Part shown: positions 30,120-38,308 of the stretch, piece after piece
Layout: each line of letters opens with the position of its first letter
How positions within the stretch are numbered: the stretch's first letter is position 1
DNA from: a virus
IMG/VR virus record: IMGVR_UViG_3300044818_000002
Span: 1-41,896 of that record
Length of the DNA: 41,896 nt
Direction: 5' to 3' (one strand)
Notes under the pieces: model-generated
What the model was told of the DNA's origin: nothing
Database searches by the model: none
The model's input: the letters and a program-made list of their open reading frames with translations, nothing else
Made by a program: the position numbers and the translations under genes

Positions 30120-32674
30120 CAACCAGCCCTCCGTTTAGTTTGCCAGCCGGCGCCCAACGCTTTGGACATATCCCCTCTTCCTGTTGCTACATCAGAGGTC
30201 ATCTGACCGTATAAACGCTTGTTGCCCCGTGATACCGCCTCTTCAATAGCCCTGATCGTGCTTTTGTCTGGGTCGCCGTTTACGGTTAAATTGGTCACTG
30301 GCGCATAGGGTGCCCTCCCTCCGGCATTCGTATCGCGGCCAACTCTTTCCAGGGTTGCATCCAGTTTTGCACTTGTACCTGCCGTCGTTACACGCTCCCC
30401 TTTTTGAAGCAACCACGTACCGGTTTCTGGCACTGCATCGATACCATCATGAGCCATCCCTGAGAGGCCCGCAGCAGATATTGCAGCAACCATTGGCATG
30501 GTGACGGCAGCAGCAGAGGCCATTGCTGCAGGCGCCAGTGCTGGTCCTACGATTGGAATTGCGGCTGTTGAGGCAAACGCGGCCAGTTGCGCCTGTAATG
30601 CTGTAGCTTGCGCATTGGCCACCATCGCAGGAATAGCTGATGCCTGAGTGGTTTTATTTATCAGCAGTTGAACCCCCTGATAAACGAGCCACTGAGCAGC
30701 CATATCGATCAGGGCTTTTACTACTGCCTGCCCAAGGTCAGAGAAAATCCCTTTTATGGCATCGCCCATAGACTCAGTACCACTGATCACATCGTAAAGG
30801 TGATCGGAAATAGAGTCTGTTGCGGCCCCCAGAACAGACGTCATTGCATCAGCTGCCTGCTGATAGTAATCGCTAGATTGATCAGCAAAGTCTATCAAAG
30901 CATCAGAAATACCAGCTGACCAATCATCCCGCTGCTCGTCTGACTGCTTGTAATAGTCTTCTTGAATTTCAAGACGTTCTTTCAGTGCATCCTGCAGAGC
31001 CTGAGTTTCTTTATCGTACAGCGATTTGGTAATGTCGCCGGACTGGTATTGTTTCTGCAGGTCTTGCTGCTGAGTGATAAAGTCTTGCTGAATTCCCAGC
31101 AATTCTTTCATTCGGCTGCGGGATTTTTCCCCCATTCCCGCGCCAACAATTTCAGCACTCAAAGTTTGGCGATCATTATCATTTGAAGACTTCAGGTTTG
31201 CTGTGAACGCAGCTACCTTTAGATTTTCTTCATTGGCTTTTTTTAACGCCTGAAGTTTATCCAACTCATCAGCCAACTGAATAAGGCGCTTTTGCTGCTG
31301 AGCATTTATGCCAACAAGTTTCCCACTGGCCAGGTCAAAGCGTAACTTTTCAGCCTCTGTGACTTCAGCAGTTTTTTTACCCGTAGTTTCTATCAGCGCT
31401 ATCTGACGCATGTAACTTAACTCTGTCGCCTTATAGGCTGACTCAAGTTTTTTCGCGCCTGCATCTGGCTTAACCTTGCCATTAGTTCCGCCTGGAGGAA
31501 GAGAAAAATTACCTGCTACAATGGTTGCTTGTTGTAATGGTAGCTTTTGCCCTGCCATGCTTTTTTCACGAAGCTTATCTTGAGTTAAAATAAGATTACT
31601 TAATTCTTCATTAAGAGACTTTGCAGAATCATCATAACCAGTTATCCATCCTGCAATTGAGTTTCCTCCTGAGTGCTCTGACAAATAATTCTGAAGATAT
31701 TCTATCCTGCCAGTAACCTGGTCAATATTGTCTTTATCTATGTTACCGCCAAGAACTGAAACTCTATCAACCTGAAATTTTAGCAACCCCCCCGCTGCTG
31801 CTGCTGCCTTAACAAACCAACCTGCCAACGAGGCAACATTACTAACCAAATCAACAAGCCCTTGCTGTATTCCGGGATCAGTTAACACGAGTTTTATTTT
31901 ATCTAAAGAATCTTGAAGTGGTGATAAATCAACCCGAGCTAACCCAGATGCCATCTCAATTTTAAGACCCTTTGCGCTAGCCTCTAAATCCTCAAAGAAA
32001 CTGTTAACCTTTATTAAGTTGTCAATATCTTCTTGAGGTGGAGCCACGCCAAAATCTTTTGAAAGACTAATAAACTGTTTTAATTTTTCATTATTATTAT
32101 CAAACAGTGGTATCATTTTTGAAAGATCATTTCCAAGACTTTCAAGAATATTTATCTTGGCGGAGTTTGTGCTTATTTTACCTAAAGCATCCCCTATAGC
32201 TAACATTTGTTTATCTGGTGACACCTTTGACAACTTGTCAGCTGACAAACCTAAAGCGTTTAATGCATCTACTGCCTCACCTGATTTATTTAATACTGCA
32301 TCACCAATCTTTTCACCAAGATCCTTGAAAATATCAGCCATGTTGTCGCCTGACAACCCGGCCTTTTCAGCGGCAAATTGCCAGGCTAATAGTTCTTGAG
32401 TAGATAAATTTAGCGACTTTGCCCACTTATCAGTTGATGCTACCTGCTCTGAAGTTGATTTCAATAACTGATAACCAGCAACACCAACAGCTGTAGCAGC
32501 AGCAAATGCAGCTGTGGCCATGCCAGCCAGAACCTTGCTAGCGTCAGCAACATCCTTTTGAACCTGTTTACTCCATTTATCTGATGCTCTCTCTGCTTTA
32601 TCCATCCCTGCGACAAACCCCCCAGTCTTTGCTATCAGGTCAATCGTAAGTGTACCTAGGGATTTGCTGGCCAT
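30119..32674 (-). CDS. Tail tape measure protein
   Basis: 851 residues. N-terminus MASKSLGTLTIDLIAKTGGFVAGMD is the usual tape measure opening. Long helices, a hydrophobic Ala-rich stretch near 640-730 and the closing DGIDAVPETGTWLLQKGERV segment are typical. It sets tail length and probably enters the envelope during DNA delivery. At about 0.15 nm per residue the tail would be roughly 125 nm. The 5' third is AT-richer than the neighbours. GAGG precedes the ATG. Confidence 0.9.
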   Translation of the reverse strand: MASKSLGTLTIDLIAKTGGFVAGMDKAERASDKWSKQVQKDVADASKVLAGMATAAFAAATAVGVAGYQLLKSTSEQVASTDKWAKSLNLSTQELLAWQFAAEKAGLSGDNMADIFKDLGEKIGDAVLNKSGEAVDALNALGLSADKLSKVSPDKQMLAIGDALGKISTNSAKINILESLGNDLSKMIPLFDNNNEKLKQFISLSKDFGVAPPQEDIDNLIKVNSFFEDLEASAKGLKIEMASGLARVDLSPLQDSLDKIKLVLTDPGIQQGLVDLVSNVASLAGWFVKAAAAAGGLLKFQVDRVSVLGGNIDKDNIDQVTGRIEYLQNYLSEHSGGNSIAGWITGYDDSAKSLNEELSNLILTQDKLREKSMAGQKLPLQQATIVAGNFSLPPGGTNGKVKPDAGAKKLESAYKATELSYMRQIALIETTGKKTAEVTEAEKLRFDLASGKLVGINAQQQKRLIQLADELDKLQALKKANEENLKVAAFTANLKSSNDNDRQTLSAEIVGAGMGEKSRSRMKELLGIQQDFITQQQDLQKQYQSGDITKSLYDKETQALQDALKERLEIQEDYYKQSDEQRDDWSAGISDALIDFADQSSDYYQQAADAMTSVLGAATDSISDHLYDVISGTESMGDAIKGIFSDLGQAVVKALIDMAAQWLVYQGVQLLINKTTQASAIPAMVANAQATALQAQLAAFASTAAIPIVGPALAPAAMASAAAVTMPMVAAISAAGLSGMAHDGIDAVPETGTWLLQKGERVTTAGTSAKLDATLERVGRDTNAGGRAPYAPVTNLTVNGDPDKSTIRAIEEAVSRGNKRLYGQMTSDVATGRGDMSKALGAGWQTKRRAG

Positions 32675-32779
32675 AAATATTCCTCATGGATTTATAAATA
32701 AATTATTTTTATCTTAGATAACAAATGCTATCATTAATGTGTTGAACTTTTTATAAAATACAACTAGAGAGATTTAAAT

Positions 32780-33058
32780 ATGAAATCAATTTTATATGTA
32801 ATTATAAAATCAATAATACAAGGGGTATATAAAGGAACGTTATTCTTTACATCGATTTATTTATTAAGCCTTCTGTCATCATTTTTTAATCTTCCATATT
32901 TTTATGTTAAGGCTTTAAATGAGACATTCAGCTACAACTCAAACTCCATAGAGTTCCTTTCAAACTTAAACTCAAGACTTATCTATGGGTATATAATCAC
33001 ATTATTAATATCAATATCTTTAATTACTGTAAAAAATATTATAGAAAGAAAAAAATAG
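32780..33058 (+). CDS. AT-rich two-helix membrane protein (moron)
   Basis: 92 residues with two membrane helices (about 18-38 and 70-85) and a basic end, KNIIERKK. It lies on the plus strand within the minus-strand tail operon and is much AT-richer than its neighbours. GAGAG lies before the ATG and a TATAAA promoter-like box is at 32752-32757. A 12-bp hairpin follows. This is the moron pattern: an independently expressed, recently acquired gene. Function unknown; exclusion or fitness roles are possible. Confidence 0.65.
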   Translation: MKSILYVIIKSIIQGVYKGTLFFTSIYLLSLLSSFFNLPYFYVKALNETFSYNSNSIEFLSNLNSRLIYGYIITLLISISLITVKNIIERKK

Positions 33059-33065
33059 GTAATTA

Positions 33066-33105
33066 ATCATTGTGTTATTGGGATTCACACCATTAACACA
33101 ATGAT
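33066..33105. terminator. Perfect 12-bp inverted repeat flanking the moron
   Basis: ATCATTGTGTTA (33066-33077) and TAACACAATGAT (33094-33105) form a stem extended by TGG/CCA inside. It lies between the convergent moron and GT chaperone stop codons. Acts as a bidirectional terminator by position, though no long T tract follows. Confidence 0.55.
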
Positions 33106-33109
33106 ATAT

Positions 33110-33762
33110 CTATTCCCACTCCTTCATCGCCTCATCAAGACTGATGGGTTTTTCTTCTAACTTAATGTGCGGAGCAAAATCTGCAACTTGGAAGAGCGGT
33201 GCGTTTTCTTTTTTGTTCGCGTTCGCGATCATGCTGGCCACCAGCGCGGCGCCCCACTCAGTTCTCATCATGGGGTTTAGACTGCCGAACTTGTTACGAT
33301 ACTTCATCCAGAGGCGAAACTCGTAAAGACTGAGCCGCTCCTGGGCCTCTGCGATTGTCCTGCCACCGATGCCATTAAGAACTAATTCGCACCAGGCTTC
33401 GTCGTCTGCGCTGATGGCTCCGTCTTTCCCATGTTGTTAACCTCTGAGATAGCCACCAGCAGGGCTACCGTTAGCGCGCCATCCAGGGCACCACGATCTG
33501 GGTCTGCCTCGCCGGTGATGTCCGCAGGGGTAAAGACGGGTTGCCCATCTTCATCGCAAATAGACGCAGCGATACGGCCGGCTACACCATCAATTTTCCC
33601 ACCGACGGCGAGAATATCTGAGCGTGCAGTGTAATAGCCCAGTGGACGTACAAACACGGTAGCGGTGATTTCGTCCTCGCCCTGCTTCCATGTAATTTCC
33701 TTCTCTACCGGGCGACCAGTGAAGGCGCCGCGTTCTTTCAATGAAGCCAAAGTTAATTTCAT
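33110..33762 (-). CDS. Tail assembly chaperone GT, made by -1 frameshift
   Basis: The G frame continues into a second frame through GGGAAAG (33430-33424, minus strand), the slippery heptamer used by lambda G/T. After Lys113 a -1 shift reads DGAISADDEAWCELVLNGIG and on to DEAMKEWE, giving 217 residues. The T part has no own start or ribosome site before its internal Met (33307). In lambda-like tails G and GT wrap the tape measure for tube assembly. Position between tube and tape measure genes is right. Confidence 0.88.
33382..33762 (-). CDS. Tail assembly chaperone G
   Basis: 126 residues, MKLTLASLKERGAFTGRPVE, ending TTKPGAN at a TAG shortly after the slippery site. It is the more abundant product of the frameshift pair. 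Length and location match lambda G-type chaperones (about 140 residues). The start at 33762 is preceded by GGAAG-like purines. Confidence 0.88.
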   Translation of the reverse strand: MKLTLASLKERGAFTGRPVEKEITWKQGEDEITATVFVRPLGYYTARSDILAVGGKIDGVAGRIAASICDEDGQPVFTPADITGEADPDRGALDGALTVALLVAISEVNNMGKTEPSAQTTKPGAN

Positions 33763-33819
33763 ATCGTTACCATCAGGAAGAATTTAACGCGGGGCGCGCA
33801 GCCCCGGCGGATAAATGGG

Positions 33820-34317
33820 TCAGCTACCAGACTGAACCTTTGGCACCCAAATCGAAGGGCCGGAACGCTGGATTGTAGCGGAGGTGCTCACCACGGTATT
33901 TTGTTGGAAGTCGAAAGGAAAATCGGACACATAGCCCCGGAAAACATACCAGGTGCGATCATCCGGCAATAACAACCCATCGACTGCACCAGGGGCACCC
34001 GGCGCGGCGGCTGTTGGCAAAGACTCACCATCGGACCACCCCAACGCCCAGGTCAGTGGTGTTTCATCGTCAGTCTCTGCCAGATTGTGCAACATCAGGT
34101 GGCTAGCGTTAGCCGGATCTGCGTTCAGGGTTACGGACGACTGCCCCGGAGTCTGAAGACCTTTTTTGTAGGTCTTCGCTTTACGCTCCGATAGGCAGGT
34201 ATCTTCAATCTGATCTGCCGGGTTGCCGCCGGGAGTAAAGTTGGTAATACATTCAACCTCGCTGACAACGCCATTAGCGAGGACAAACAACTGCGTGCCT
34301 TGTGTCAGTACAGACAT
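33820..34317 (-). CDS. Major tail tube protein
   Basis: 165 residues: [34 protein letters not shown] and [23 protein letters not shown] segments are typical of tail tube proteins of this phage group. It polymerises into the tail tube. GGAG six bases upstream. An intrinsic terminator precedes the gene on the same strand. Confidence 0.87.
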   Translation of the reverse strand: MSVLTQGTQLFVLANGVVSEVECITNFTPGGNPADQIEDTCLSERKAKTYKKGLQTPGQSSVTLNADPANASHLMLHNLAETDDETPLTWALGWSDGESLPTAAAPGAPGAVDGLLLPDDRTWYVFRGYVSDFPFDFQQNTVVSTSATIQRSGPSIWVPKVQSGS

Positions 34318-34333
34318 GGTGATCTCCGGTCAT

Positions 34334-34356
34334 AAAAAAACCGGCGCAAGGCCGGT
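34334..34356 (-). terminator. Intrinsic terminator before the tail tube gene
   Basis: On the minus strand ACCGGC-CTTGC-GCCGGT (34356-34340) is followed by seven T residues (34340-34334). It lies between the tail terminator gene and the tail tube gene within one late operon, so it would act only without Q antitermination or trim expression. Confidence 0.8.
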
Positions 34357-34374
34357 ATGTTGAAAAGTTTGGGG

Positions 34375-34740
34375 TTAGCGAAGCACTATCCAATCAACGT
34401 CGAATGAATAGCGGTAGCGCTTTGTTTCTGGGTCGCGGCTCTGGCCGCCCCACCGGGTTATGTAAGCGTGTGGCTCGATGGCATCACGTAGCGCTGTGGC
34501 CACGTCTGTGGCGGATGTGACCGTATCTGCATACACATCTACCTGTAGTGTGTAACTGTCAGCGTCTGGGCGCTTGTCCAGGTAGTTTTCTGGCGCTCCG
34601 CTGATGTTCTGCCAGACAACATAAGGATAAGCCACCACATCATCCTGCAGGCCAAAGGGATATAACCGCACAGGGCTTGAACCGATCAGCGCCGTCACTG
34701 CCTGGCTGGCAGCACAAACTTTAAAAATTGGTGCGATCAT
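34375..34740 (-). CDS. Tail completion protein, DUF3168
   Basis: 121 residues, MIAPIFKVCAASQAVTALIG, with PFGLQDDVVAYPYVVWQNIS and a YRYSFDVDWIV end, a good match to DUF3168 tail completion/terminator proteins (lambda U-like role). ATGA overlap with the upstream gene. Confidence 0.85.
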   Translation of the reverse strand: MIAPIFKVCAASQAVTALIGSSPVRLYPFGLQDDVVAYPYVVWQNISGAPENYLDKRPDADSYTLQVDVYADTVTSATDVATALRDAIEPHAYITRWGGQSRDPETKRYRYSFDVDWIVLR

Positions 34741-35222
34741 GCACTACCACCTTTCTTAGCCGCTCTGGCTATCGCCCGATCGATAGCTTTTCCGTATTCC
34801 TCAACGAATGTATTGGACGCCTCGGCCGCGCTGTTCTCTGCTGCCGGCCGCATGATTGGCTGAGCCCGAATGTTTTCCGTGCCGAACTCCAGCAAGCGCC
34901 AGTGTGGCGTTGGGGCATTCTTGGCTTTGTCGGGATGCTTTCTCAGCACTGCGCCATGAAGAACGCCGATGCGAAAGGCCAGGTTTCCATTGCGCTTAAA
35001 CTCGCGGCCATTCCAACGCACAGCGATATTGTCCGCAATACTGCGCCCTGTTTCTGGATCATCCAGTCGCTGAGCATTTGCCTTTGCCCTATTGGCGATA
35101 ACGTTGGCAGCTTTTCTCAAGGCCGCACGCCCTCCTTTGCGCTTCATGTCATCGCTGATAGAGGCAAGTTTACCCATCAGCTCATCAACGCCAGTGAGGG
35201 TGTATTCAACGCCATCAGCCAT
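34737..35222 (-). CDS. HK97 gp10-family connector protein
   Basis: 161 residues with GVDELMGKLASISDDMKRKGG at the start and HWRLLEFGTENIRAQPIMRPA near 105-125, the typical HK97 gp10 signature. Takes part in head-tail joining or tail completion (lambda Z-like position). Overlaps the head-closure gene by eight bases. Confidence 0.87.
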   Translation of the reverse strand: MADGVEYTLTGVDELMGKLASISDDMKRKGGRAALRKAANVIANRAKANAQRLDDPETGRSIADNIAVRWNGREFKRNGNLAFRIGVLHGAVLRKHPDKAKNAPTPHWRLLEFGTENIRAQPIMRPAAENSAAEASNTFVEEYGKAIDRAIARAAKKGGSA

Positions 35223-35547
35223 CGTTTGCCCCCTCTGAGCACGGAAGGGTTAAATACTCCAGCCCGCTATCCGGGTCTGGTAATACCCCTTCGATATTGA
35301 AAATTTTCCCGCGAAACAGAATGCGATACTTTGCTGAAATATCTTGGCGGTACCGGATTTTAATCCTGGTGGTAACTGCATTCTGCAGAGCCTGCGCAGC
35401 GACAAACTCACGAGCAGAAAGCGGGGATACTTCGGCCCAGAGATTAGAAACATCCTGCCAAGTATCGATCATTTCACCAGATGCATTGTCTTGTACCTTG
35501 ACGGGTTTCTGCAGGATAATCCGGTGACGCAGTTTTCCAGCCTGCAT
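35215..35547 (-). CDS. Head closure protein (SPP1 gp16-like)
   Basis: 110 residues: MQAGKLRHRIILQKPVKVQD, then W-containing AEVSPLSAREFVAAQALQNA and IKIRYRQDISAKYRILF, a clear member of the phage head-tail adaptor family. Closes the portal and forms the tail-binding interface. Confidence 0.88.
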   Translation of the reverse strand: MQAGKLRHRIILQKPVKVQDNASGEMIDTWQDVSNLWAEVSPLSAREFVAAQALQNAVTTRIKIRYRQDISAKYRILFRGKIFNIEGVLPDPDSGLEYLTLPCSEGANDG

Positions 35548-35549
35548 GA

Positions 35550-35759
35550 TTACCCCCTGGTGCTTAGGTATTGAGGGCGTTGATCATCAATGGAAGTAGT
35601 TTCGATAGTATCCGCATCACTGCTAAATGCATCGGCCAGGACTGCGACCAGCGATTCATTGGACTCGGCCAGACGGGTTATTGCTGCTGTCTGTTCCTGC
35701 TTTGCCTGCGTCTCCGCCTGCAGCGCTGCTATCAGTGCGCTTACCTGTTGCTCGTTCAT
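35550..35759 (-). CDS. Small Gln/Ala-rich helical protein
   Basis: 69 residues starting MNEQQVSALIAALQAETQAK, a Gln/Glu-rich helix followed by TRLAESNESLVAVLADAFSS. Similar short helical proteins occur between connector genes in HK97-like phages. GAGG lies seven bases upstream. It overlaps another candidate (35656-35820) by 104 bases in a different frame. Confidence 0.6.
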   Translation of the reverse strand: MNEQQVSALIAALQAETQAKQEQTAAITRLAESNESLVAVLADAFSSDADTIETTSIDDQRPQYLSTRG

Positions 35760-35820
35760 GGGCTATCCTCAACCAATTCTTTAACCATTCCCGGCGGCGC
35801 CGGCATCCTTCACAAGCCAT
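35656..35820 (-). CDS. Small CxxC protein, overlapping candidate
   Basis: 54 residues: MACEGCRRRREWLKNWLRIA then HERATGKRTDSS. The CxxC-RRRR-W-LK start recalls short conserved proteins after the gp6-like connector in related phages. The second half lies over the next gene in another frame and looks unconstrained, so the true end may have drifted. The ribosome site is weak (GGGA). Confidence 0.45.
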   Translation of the reverse strand: MACEGCRRRREWLKNWLRIAHERATGKRTDSSAAGGDAGKAGTDSSNNPSGRVQ

Positions 35821-35822
35821 TT

Positions 35823-36167
35823 TTAAATCCCATAAATGCGGTAAGGTTGAAGCAAAGACTCTACCGCTAAAGGGAGTGTTATAGCGGACTGGCCAACGAC
35901 CACCGACTCTCTGTTCGCATACCAAGTACCAATAAGTAAGAGCATCGCGGCCCGAACATCGTCATCAAGCAATAGTCTGTTTTCGTCTGTTTCGTAACCC
36001 TGATCTGTGTTCAATAAGTAAAGCGTCCGGCGCGTCCACGTCTCAACGTAGCGCTTCGCTGCACCGATATAAATTTGGAATAACGGGTCATCCAGGCTGA
36101 AATCAGGTTCAACCCGACAATGATTTTTTACGGTATCTAGATCAATAACGTCGGCGGGATCTGCCAT
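35823..36167 (-). CDS. Head-tail connector, gp6-like
   Basis: 114 residues, DVIDLDTVKNHCRVEPDFSL then DDPLFQIYIGAAKRYVETWT, the classic start of HK97 gp6/SPP1 gp15 connectors: helical bundle with aromatic core. It forms the ring under the portal. The intergenic gap of 58 bases to the capsid gene holds no obvious terminator. Confidence 0.9.
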   Translation of the reverse strand: MADPADVIDLDTVKNHCRVEPDFSLDDPLFQIYIGAAKRYVETWTRRTLYLLNTDQGYETDENRLLLDDDVRAAMLLLIGTWYANRESVVVGQSAITLPLAVESLLQPYRIYGI

Positions 36168-36225
36168 CTTTCGCCCAACCTTTTAAAATGTAAAAGCGGC
36201 CCTAAGGCCGCCTTTGGATACTGAT

Positions 36226-37440
36226 TTAGCTGCCGGAACCAGGAGCAGTGAATGAACCATAGATGAAGGCTTCCGGACGTTTAACCGCCAGTGCCAAACG
36301 TTCTTCGCAACGAATCGAAATCATATTCTTTTCGAAGTCGTCGGCGTTTTCTGTACTGATAACGACGTTGGCGTCCTCACGGTCAAACAACTGAGCGGCG
36401 GCATTAAAGGCACCTGTCAGGAATTTACCCTGGAAAGCGGCAGTTTCTGTGGCTACTACCGGCAAACCCCACAGTGTAGGCCCCGTCAGAGCTGAAGGGT
36501 TCGCCAGAATGTAGCGGCCCAGCGTGTCTTTCGTCAGTTCGATCTTCGCCCAGTCGATGAAGTGCAGGACATGGCCTGATGCGGGGAAACGCGCCAGCTG
36601 TGCCTGTAACATTGCCAGACGCAGATCATCGATGCCGTTCTGCTGCTCTACTGAGAATGCCGGGTCGAAGGCAGAGGCTTGAGGCACGATGCCGTGAAGG
36701 TGTACGCCGGTACCATCGCCGAAGAGAATTTCCTGTTCTTCGACATATTTCAGGCCGTAGCGCATTTCTGCATCAATCGTTGATTGCAGCTGCGCAAAGT
36801 CATCGAGGATCTGTTTCGATGCTTTGAACATGTGAGCAATGGTGGTGACCGGGGTGATTTTAGTGGCGAATTCAATGCCGCTGTACGGCTTGGCAGTTCC
36901 TTCAGCAACAACCTTCGCTGCATTGGTGAAACCGGTCTGCTGCACCCAGAAAATCGCCGGGGCGCCGGTGCGGCCTGGAGCAATCAAATCTCGGATGAAC
37001 AAACGCTGTTTCGGCGCAGTATCGATGCCAGGCAAACGCTGAGGCTCGACAACACCGTCGGCAACATCCGTGGACAGCAACGCCGCATTCACAGGAATGT
37101 TTACACGCTTTCCGCCTTCAACGCTCGCCGAGAAATTCTTCAGCGCCTCTGAGCTGATCACCACTTTACCCACGGTCTCGGCAACTTTAGTGGCATTATT
37201 CAGAGGCATTTGCGCGACGTGCTGTTCCAGATCGCCGAGTGCAGCTTTCAGCGTTTTTTCAGCTTCACGCAGGGCATTGAATTCCGATGCCATTTTATCG
37301 ACTGCGGCTTTTGTTTCTTCGGACAAAGAGCCAGACTTGCGGGCTTCAGTCAAAGCTTCTTCTGCTTTCGCACTGAATTTGCTATTAGCTTCTTCAATGC
37401 TCGCCGTTACTTTTTTCAGGATTTCATTTACTTCGGACAT
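36226..37440 (-). CDS. HK97-fold major capsid protein
   Basis: 404 residues. An N-terminal helical scaffolding (delta) domain covers about 1-105, and the HK97 fold follows. Similarity to HK97 gp5 is high by recall: RDLIAPGRT, VVAEGTAKP, TIAHMFKASKQILDD, LFGDGTG, LWGLPVV, KNMISIRCEERLALA. The residues aligning with the HK97 cross-link set are kept: K184 (K169), N372 (N356) and E379 (E363), so covalent chainmail is possible. The protease upstream should remove the delta domain. Confidence 0.93.
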   Translation of the reverse strand: MSEVNEILKKVTASIEEANSKFSAKAEEALTEARKSGSLSEETKAAVDKMASEFNALREAEKTLKAALGDLEQHVAQMPLNNATKVAETVGKVVISSEALKNFSASVEGGKRVNIPVNAALLSTDVADGVVEPQRLPGIDTAPKQRLFIRDLIAPGRTGAPAIFWVQQTGFTNAAKVVAEGTAKPYSGIEFATKITPVTTIAHMFKASKQILDDFAQLQSTIDAEMRYGLKYVEEQEILFGDGTGVHLHGIVPQASAFDPAFSVEQQNGIDDLRLAMLQAQLARFPASGHVLHFIDWAKIELTKDTLGRYILANPSALTGPTLWGLPVVATETAAFQGKFLTGAFNAAAQLFDREDANVVISTENADDFEKNMISIRCEERLALAVKRPEAFIYGSFTAPGSGS

Positions 37441-37449
37441 GGTGTTTCC

Positions 37450-38298
37450 TTATTTGCCGAACGCGGCCAGCGCGTCTTCAAGTTGTTTGATGTTTTCAGG
37501 GTTAGGATTATCGGTAGCGCTCGGCTTACCTTGGTGATTGTCAGTAGCGCCCGGCGTACTGGCAGATAAAGATTTGAGAAGTTTTCTGCGTTCTGAGCGC
37601 GGTGTATTGGCCTTGGCCAGCAGCGCATCGAGTTTTCGCAGCGCTGCTGCAGGGCTTTCGTCGCCATCGGAAATTTCATCTGCAGAAAGAAGTCGATCAG
37701 CAAAACCTTTTTCGACCGCATCGTTGCCGCCGATATATGTTTCGTTGTCCATCATTCCTGACACTATTGCCGCATCAAGCCCGCTGCGCGCGGAATAGAT
37801 ATCCTGCATTGCCCGGTCGAATGGCTCCATATCTTGGGCTGCCCGTGCGAGATCGTGCCGGTTTCCTACCGCGTAAACCCAACAGTTGTGGATCATCAAG
37901 AACGCGCCGCGCCCGATTTGCACCTCATCACCAGCCATTGCGATAATCGACGCGGCAGAAGCGGCGATGCCCAACACTTTTACCGTGACTTTGCCGCTGT
38001 ATTCACGCAGCTGGTTGTAAATGGCCAGTCCTTCGAACATGTCGCCGCCCGGTGAGTTGATGCTCACCGTGACGTCTTCCCCGTTCATCGAACGAAGAGC
38101 ACCAGCGATTCGGTTGGCGGTGACCCCCTCCCCCCAGTAATCAGAGCCGATCACGTCAAAGATTGATATTGTGTTGTCGCTGCTGTTGGCAGCCTTAATG
38201 CCACCGTCCCAGCGATCTAAAGCGGCCGGTGATAGCTCACTGGTGACTTTCGCGCACGGGCGCCCCTCCGGCGCTGCCGGAAGATTCTTTAATGACAT
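37450..38298 (-). CDS. Head maturation protease, ClpP (S14) type
   Basis: 282 residues starting MSLKNLPAAPEGRPCAKVTS. The ClpP fold is clear: SINSPGGDMFEGLAIYNQL, GIAASAASIIAMAGD with nucleophile Ser114, and MIHN with His137. The C-terminal about 60 residues are low-complexity and may be trimmed. It cleaves the capsid delta domain and itself. AGGAG precedes the ATG; the longer frame to 38376 runs into the portal gene. Confidence 0.92.
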   Translation of the reverse strand: MSLKNLPAAPEGRPCAKVTSELSPAALDRWDGGIKAANSSDNTISIFDVIGSDYWGEGVTANRIAGALRSMNGEDVTVSINSPGGDMFEGLAIYNQLREYSGKVTVKVLGIAASAASIIAMAGDEVQIGRGAFLMIHNCWVYAVGNRHDLARAAQDMEPFDRAMQDIYSARSGLDAAIVSGMMDNETYIGGNDAVEKGFADRLLSADEISDGDESPAAALRKLDALLAKANTPRSERRKLLKSLSASTPGATDNHQGKPSATDNPNPENIKQLEDALAAFGK

Positions 38299-38308
38299 GA
38301 GTTGGCTC

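Noticed and set aside
33110-33307. Stand-alone 65-residue gene
   Set aside because: It is the end of the GT frame reached through the slippery site; its Met is internal and lacks a ribosome site.
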